A program made the position numbers and the translations under genes. The notes under the pieces were generated by a model. It ran no database searches. It saw only the letters and a program-made list of their open reading frames with translations, and was not told the DNA's origin. 64,000 nt of DNA from Sphagnum compactum (taxonomy: Eukaryota; Bryophyta; Sphagnopsida; Sphagnales), in NCBI GenBank assembly GCA_965153455.1, contig OZ234498.1:18786001-18850000 (forward strand), read 5' to 3'. Of the stretch, positions 57,461 to 64,000 are shown one piece after another; position 1 is the stretch's first letter; the number at the start of each line of letters is the position of its first letter.

Positions 57461-60400
57461 AAGAAAAACTTGAAAGCGTTAAAATTTGGGGTTGAACAAG
57501 AAATTTTACCTCAAGTTGTTGAGATTGTGTGTCCCCCACCTCCTACAAGAATACCAACACAATGAATATATACATGAGAATCTCAAACAAAAACATTAGG
57601 ATTTCCACCACACCTTTCCAATACACTCACATAAACCATGTAGTGAAATTCGATTTCAAGCATAGTTTATCCTTCTATTCATTCAAGAATTATTTTTGCA
57701 TAGTTTAATGTTTCAAAGCTGAGTAGAGCAACCTTGGATCAATGTTAATTATTGCAACCTTTAATATCATATTTAAGTATATTTATGATATCAAATTCAT
57801 GCTACTTATTTTGAAAAATTAAAAAATCAAAAGACATTCAAAACCCTATCCAAAAAATGGTCTTTTCTTAAATCTTGGAATCAAAACAAAAGAATAGGGA
57901 TTTTCCTAAGAACATTGTTTCTTCTCTCATAAATTATGCAATTGAAAGCAAGATCTTGTTGCTTGCATTTTTTTTCACGATAGGAGATTTAAATTCAATG
58001 AAAGGATTTGAATTTTGCAAAAAAATAATTGTTGAAATACAATAATCAGACTTCTTCTTCCTATAGATTTTTTGTAGAAAGGAGGTTTTGTTGGATTTTT
58101 TTTTCAACTATAGTTTCTTCCTAGCCACCATCTTGATATTTCTCCTCCACTACTTGGGATTTGTCCAATGGAAATTCGTTTTTTGTCTCCTTTGTCTTGG
58201 AATTTTGTTCACCTTCTTTCACTTCATGCATCTGAAATTCTCGAAATGAAAACTCTTTGTATGAAAATAAGTTTCTCTATCATGGAGTATGTGGCATTTG
58301 ACCTCTTTTAAAGTTTCATCTCTGCAACAAGAAAACAAATATGAACTCCTATCCAAATAATGCACAATTATTATCAACAATTATTGGAGAAGGTTAAATA
58401 TTACGCTTATATAATTTTATTTTGATCCATTCCAAAGAATATGTTTAAATCATTTTACCAAAACCATGGTTTTATTATTCTATTTCAAATAATTAAAAAT
58501 AATCCGGTTGAAAATTTTGTCATTCAAAATTATTATTATTCCAAATTATTTTAGGAATTCCATTAAACATACTCATTAGTTTTCAAGAATATTTCTATTT
58601 ATTTATTTATAACAACCAAATTTCATTTTTCAATTCTTCAAATCAAAATTGATAACGATACGTGGAAAACTTTTCAAATTTGCACCACCTGAAAATGAAC
58701 ATCATTTAAAGAAAGACTTACACATGTGAATTTTTTTATAATTTTTTAATAATATAACTTAACATTATTTTTTTAGGAATATCCTTACATTTTGCTACTT
58801 TTTTGTTTCTCTTATCATCAACATTCGTTTAGAAGACAATCAATTCCTCTAACCTTTCCACAGACACTTCTATCAATCATATTTTTGTACATTGATCATA
58901 ATAATTTTTTATAATTTATGAAAATGAAAGTTGTTACTAACATTGGATTGTTTTACTTAATTTTTATATTGTCATTAAAAAAAGCAAGTTTGGACAACTC
59001 CCTAGTTTTAAAATCAAGATGATTAAAAAAACAAAATTACAACATGTTTATAAAAGGGATTTTTTTATTGATAAATATTATGTGTGTTTTGTTGTAGTCA
59101 TGTATTTATTTTCAATAGGTGTGTACATGTCAAGATATGAAAGCATTTTGAGATTTTGATATGGATTTTGATTGAGGATCATAATTTGGTATTAATTTCA
59201 AAATCGTTTCAAATTCATTTAATAAAATTTTAAATTCATTATGACATCATTAAATACTCTACTTAGAAGCCCTTCACATTATGTGTTATAACAAGATGAT
59301 TGTTATGATTCCTAATCTATATTTCATTATTAATTGTTAAACCAGAGTTTAGGTTACTTTCATGAATTTTTTCATTTAACTCTTTGGGGACCTCAAGTCA
59401 AAAATTAGAATTGCCTCCATTTGAAAATCCACTGTCTACAAGTATTAATGTCTTATTTGGGAATGTTATGTTTGCACATTTGTTGTTTAACACTAATCCC
59501 ACAAAATCAGATTGAGAAAACAATATCATATAGTTTTTTAATTATTCATAAATATACATAACTGGTCTTTTTTTTCTCCAAATAGCAATCATAATAGTGT
59601 TGTTTGTTCACTCTTGATTTGTAAAATTTTTGAATTCAACACATCTAACAACCCAATGGTTTGAACCCAACCCATACTAATTTCGTCCAAAAATGTTATA
59701 TAAACTACTACTTCACTCAAAATTGACCTTCCTATCAAATTTGCATTGATAATTAATATTTATCGCAATATAATTTAATTGTTTAACATTTTGAAAAAAA
59801 AACAACTTCAAGTTCATTTCCATTTTTCCTTTCACCATTTTCCACGAAGTATAATTTCATTGTTGTTGTAATGGAATTTCATCATAACAATGTACTAATG
59901 CATAAAATATTACTAGGTAGTAATGAATCACTAAATCATTTGGGGTATCAAGGTTCAACCCAAAAAATGATAATTAGCAATGATTGATATTTTAGTTGGA
60001 TGCAATTCATTCTTGCTATCAATATGTTTTTCATAACCATTTTTCCTTTTTTGTTCTCTGATCTTTCCATGTTCCCTTCTCCAAGGTTGGTTTTAAATTA
60101 GTTCTATCATTTCTAATAGGGTGGGTTCGAACATAACACTTGTTCTCCACCTCCCAACTATTCCCTTGCCTCTCTTTATCCTTTTCTTTTGATTGTCCTC
60201 TATTTCCCCTTCCAGTTCTAGTTGTACAATTTTGTTATAAATATACCTTTTCAATGGTTTCACCTTGGAAGATCTATAAGATGGCAACATTTCATGTTGA
60301 GGAACACCCTAAGTTGACAATCCTTGATAATGATTTTGGAATTGCACACATTATTGAAAAATGTTTGTGTGTAATGTTTGGTTTCCAACATGGAACTATG

Positions 60401-61279
60401 CACATTTCCAAGGATGATGCATATGATGACAACAACAATGTTACTATAATTGTCTATCAAGTTCCAATTATTATTGCACAAGGATTGGAATGGACTCTCA
60501 ATGCCTGAAGATTCAAGATCATTGGGGAAAATCTCCCCAAAAATTCCCAAAACATTGTTTTGATGCCAAACATTGTTATATTTATTGCCAATGTTGTCAC
60601 CAATGGTTTTTAGATCAAGGACAAACAAGGCAATTACTATGAGAAATTGTGTCTATTGCAATTTGTCCATTGTAACTGAAAAATGTCTAATAAAACTAGA
60701 TTACAACTAGATAACCTAATTGTTACGAAGATGATTTTCTCATAGTGCAAGTTGTTGCATGAACCTAAAGTTGGAACTTAGGATAGTAAAATGTTTTATT
60801 TCTCCTATACACATGCATAAAACCCAAGAATTTAACCACAAAATGAATATTATATACGTAAGTTCATAGAAACAAACATGAGGATGAATGTAAGCATTCA
60901 TCTTCATTTCGACGAATGATTTGTTTCATTCATATAATGTATGGATGAAAAAAATTAATTGAATTTACATGTTTTTAATATATATAACTTCCATCAAAAT
61001 TATGGATGAATGTTTTATTTTATCATTAAGTCCTTATTAATGATTTTTTTCCCCCTAGTTTTAATTAACTAAAGTTTCATGAAACACAATTTAATTCTAT
61101 ATGATATAACATTTGTTGAATAATATAACGTAAATTCTCTTATAAATGTATTTGATGGCTATGGTTTAAAATGCCATTATTTTCAATATGTTTTAACTAA
61201 ATTATTAATATTATGCTAACATCCACCACATGGTCATTGTTTTTAAAAAAATTAAAATTTTTTTTTTTTCTAGGCAAAC
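57461..61279. other. Long AT-rich spacer
   Basis: The AT content is high throughout. The 122-codon frame at 60140-60508 is overlapped by an equally long one on the other strand (60260-60628), and neither resembles a known protein. Near 60870-61020, GGATGAATG and CATTCATC words recur in both orientations, and the same words return at 61895-62035. Confidence 0.5.
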
Positions 61280-61690
61280 TAACCCAATGTTATTGATGAC
61301 AATGGGGTTTTTGGTCCCTTTCCAAAGGTGCCACAACTTCCCTCAAACCTATTTATAAACGTCATGGACAACAATGGGGGCTCAAATTTTTTCAATCTTC
61401 TTTGAAAATGCCACAACTTTTGTCAAATCTAACTAGTGTTGTTAACAATAATGGGTTTTGAATGTTTTAGATATCTTTAAACTACTTATTGTCATTGATG
61501 ACAATAGGTTTTTGAAATAAACTAAAATTTAGTTTCAAACACTTTAATTAACTTCCTTCAAACAACCTACCATCATAGGTGACAATGATGACAATGAGGT
61601 TGTTTTTAATAATTATTTATTTCCAAGGTGCCCTAAATTTTTCACAAAATACATATATAATGTTGTTGATAACAATTGGGGGGGGGGGGA
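61280..61690 (+). repeat. Degenerate tandem repeat around GATGACAATGGGG
   Basis: GACAATGGGGTTTTTGG-like words recur at about 61298, 61370, 61448, 61500, 61590 and 61672. CCAAAGGTGCCACAACTT-like segments lie between some of them. The block ends in a 12-G run (61678-61689). Confidence 0.6.
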
Positions 61691-62329
61691 TAACACTCAT
61701 CCCATGAATTTTTTTTAATTGTTTAACATTATTGATGAAAATGATTTTAAACAAAAATTTTAAAATTATTTTGGTCCCATCATCATATTTTACCCTATAA
61801 GCACATTTTCCATCATTATTCAATGACAATCAAGTTTGAAATATTAATACTTGGACAACAAATGAAGATGGATATAAATATTTTTAAATGTATGTATCTT
61901 CCAATCATGGATGAATCATCCAATGATCTATATATTTAATCCAACTCGTCAATGAAATTCATCTATGCAAAAATGACATTTTTCCATATGAAATCATTCA
62001 TCTATGGACACATTCATCCATGTATGTGATTAAAATCACATTAAGTTTTAAGCTACAAGCTCAAAGCTCCAAGCTCAAGCTTTACAGTCATGCACAAACC
62101 ATCTTCAAGGACAAACCGATTGGTGTCGCTTTAGATCACAAGACTACAATCATAGACTTGTGTGATTTTTTCGACAAAGATGGAGCATTTCCAATCTTTG
62201 TACACCCTTCAAACTTTTCATTTTTTAATCATATTTTTTTTAATGTTTCGCTCCAATCCTTTCCACATGTTGCTTCAAGGCTCACCATTTTTTTTTCATA
62301 ATGCCATGGATTGCTTCAGGTAATGTATT
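61691..62329. other. Spacer before the Mutator-like remnant
   Basis: A + strand frame at 62020-62301 contains IGVALDHKTTIIDLCDFFD and may be a decayed upstream part of the element that follows. No terminal repeat was identified. Confidence 0.35.
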
Positions 62330-64000
62330 TTGCCCCCTATGCCACTTTGGAGTTGAAAGAACTAAATTATAATACATTATGAATTAAGAATGTTCCTAAC
62401 ATTATATCTGCATTAATTGTTGACGTTCTCTTTGAATTTCCTTTCATTGATGATCCACTTGGCCATTTTGGTTATATGCAAGGAATGGACAGGAAATACA
62501 ATGGCCATTCTTGGTGGAAGGTCAAAATGACAAACATCAAGAATGATTTCAACCTTGTTTTTTACAAGATAAGGTGTTTGGGTCATTTGCAATGTCGAAA
62601 CAAGCTCTGTAATTACTTCATTCTAAATGGAAGCCCCAATGAAATTACTTGGATTGGCAACAATGTTCAAGGTCTCAACAAGGATCATTTTGCTCTTAGT
62701 TTGCCCTATTACAAAATCTACAATGTTGTGTCATTTTGTGTTAATTCATGTGTTGTTCACATGTATTATGTCACGCACAAGTAGGAAAATTTGATTCGAG
62801 CAACTATTCATTTAAATACACATGAACATCCGATGGTGGAGGGTAGGTGTAGAGAAGTCATTAAGTGGAAGTTAAAGTTTTGGTCCATGAAAAGGTATCT
62901 CACACCCCCATTGACTACCCCCATTGACAATTGCAATGTTGGTTGCAAGTAAAACATTTCAATCTTAGCACTTGTTCAACAAAGATGGTGAAGGGCTAAC
63001 AAAACCTTTGAAAGGAGACAAACTGTGCCAAGTCATGATGGACAAGTTCACAACCCTTTGTTCTCCCAATGTTAAGAATTTGGTTGCATCCTCTAAGCAT
63101 TGTCCAGGTAACAAAGCGTACATTTTTAGCATTCTAGCTCTCAATGCCAATAGTGGTTATGACGACATTCAAGATAGTTTTTTTCCCAAGACAACAATTT
63201 AGAGAAAAAATGTTCATGTTCAAAATGTTTGTGGATGGAATGGTAGTGGATGTGATTTGGTGAAGTGGATGCAGGTTGGTGGTGACCTCCAAACATTTTG
63301 GATCATATTTGATCATGTGAAACATGTTCAGGACTAAACAACCCTCACCTGCCATGTGATTGATGCAATTTATTATAAAGTGATGACGATTTTCATTTGT
63401 GACATGCAATATAAAGACACAGATACTCAATGTGTCTTATGGTGAAAGTTGAACAAGGTAGTGGCAATGAATGGTGTTCTTAATTCATATTTCAAAGGTT
63501 TCATGTTGATAATGTTCAAGCTAATTAGAACACAATGCAAATTGTGTATGGTAGTGGGGATATGAATGAATCAATGGTTGATAAGGAACAAACGTGTTAC
63601 TTCCACTAAACTCAATCTATGGACATACACACAAAACAATAAATCGACTTAGATATGCATCAACAACATAAGACCTTATGCTGGGAATATAAAAATGCCA
63701 CCTCATTGGAAGAAGTGAATGTTTGTTATGTAGCTATTTGGTGTTGGTGGTATTCCACAGGGGCTATAAATGTAGCTAGGTTTCAAAAGTTGGAAAATTG
63801 GTTCATTTTTTGCCATTTTCGTGTCAAACAATGGGGAAGCTTTATGATACATATAACTTTTTCATCCCTCCCTTGTATTTTCCATCCCATCTAGTTTAGA
63901 TGGCATGTTTACAATATGTTATAACTCATTTGAAAATGATGTTAACATACATATATTATGTTTTGTAGAAATTCACTTCAAAGGATCTTGCAGACATGCC
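62330..64000 (+). pseudogene. Mutator-like (MULE) transposase, decayed, cut by the right edge
   Basis: Read in order on the + strand: NVPNIISALIVDVLFEFPF, DDPLGHFGYMQGMDRKYN, and a zinc-binding segment CLGHLQCRNKLCNYF. A paired HLNTHEHPM (H-x-H) follows, the ligand pattern of FLYWCH/WRKY-GCM1-type fingers that head many MULE transposases. Then come LTKPLKGDKLCQVMMDKF, ILALNANSGYDDIQDSFF, DLQTFWIIFDHVKHVQD and MTIFICDMQYKDTDTQC, which fit the start of the catalytic region. After a frame change, VDNVQAN and GSGDMNESMVDKEQTCYFH follow, and LEEVNVCYVAIWCWWYS comes near 63715-63765. Stops (some where Trp fits) and shifts make it inactive. Confidence 0.75.

Noticed and set aside
60140-60628. Two 122-codon frames on opposite strands
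   Set aside because: They overlap, lack motifs, and sit in AT-rich spacer next to low-complexity tracts.
1-64000. CRISPR array or bacterial-type operon
   Set aside because: No regularly spaced short repeats with unique spacers, no Shine-Dalgarno-led gene series, and the one intact gene has plant introns.

Overview
The window is nuclear DNA from a land plant. It is AT-rich, dominated by repeats, and carries one intact gene: a three-exon trihelix transcription factor of the GT-1 type on the + strand (44241-48690), with a long, less AT-rich leader upstream. Pogo-type transposase remains, unusual in flowering plants as far as I know, make a fern, lycophyte, bryophyte or gymnosperm more likely than an angiosperm. 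The species cannot be named from the sequence.

Layout. 1-9 kb: a ~160-bp satellite cut by the left edge, AT-rich spacer, duplicated blocks, two patches of one minisatellite and a short decayed coding segment. 9-13.2 kb: a pogo/Tigger-like transposase pseudogene (- strand) split by a 2.4-kb insertion with its own terminal inverted repeats, a tRNA-like Pol III promoter and a field of AGGTTA-like repeats. 16-22 kb: a region bracketed by inverted repeats, with minisatellites and a zinc-finger remnant. 25.6-27.8 kb: a decayed hAT transposase (+). 28.8-33.2 kb: a decayed LTR-retrotransposon gag-protease region (-). 33.8-39.6 kb: a long imperfect hairpin, G-rich stretches, tandem repeats and a modular inverted-repeat block. 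41-53 kb: the GT-1 gene, flanked by copies of a dispersed repeat with a GCCAAATTTGGC palindrome and followed by a 1.5-kb non-autonomous element. 54.4-56.2 kb: a large decayed ORF of unknown function (-). 56.6-61.7 kb: minisatellites and AT-rich spacer. 62.3 kb to the right edge: a decayed Mutator-like transposase (+).

Apart from GT-1, every recognisable coding segment carries stop codons and frameshifts. Several stops sit where a tryptophan codon fits the frame, which is the decay expected of methylated, silenced transposons. No CRISPR array, rRNA gene or confident tRNA gene was seen. The best candidates for something undescribed are the long aromatic-rich frame directly in phase with the pogo helix-turn-helix, the unknown ORF at 54.4-56.2 kb, and the GC-AG intron of the GT-1 gene.
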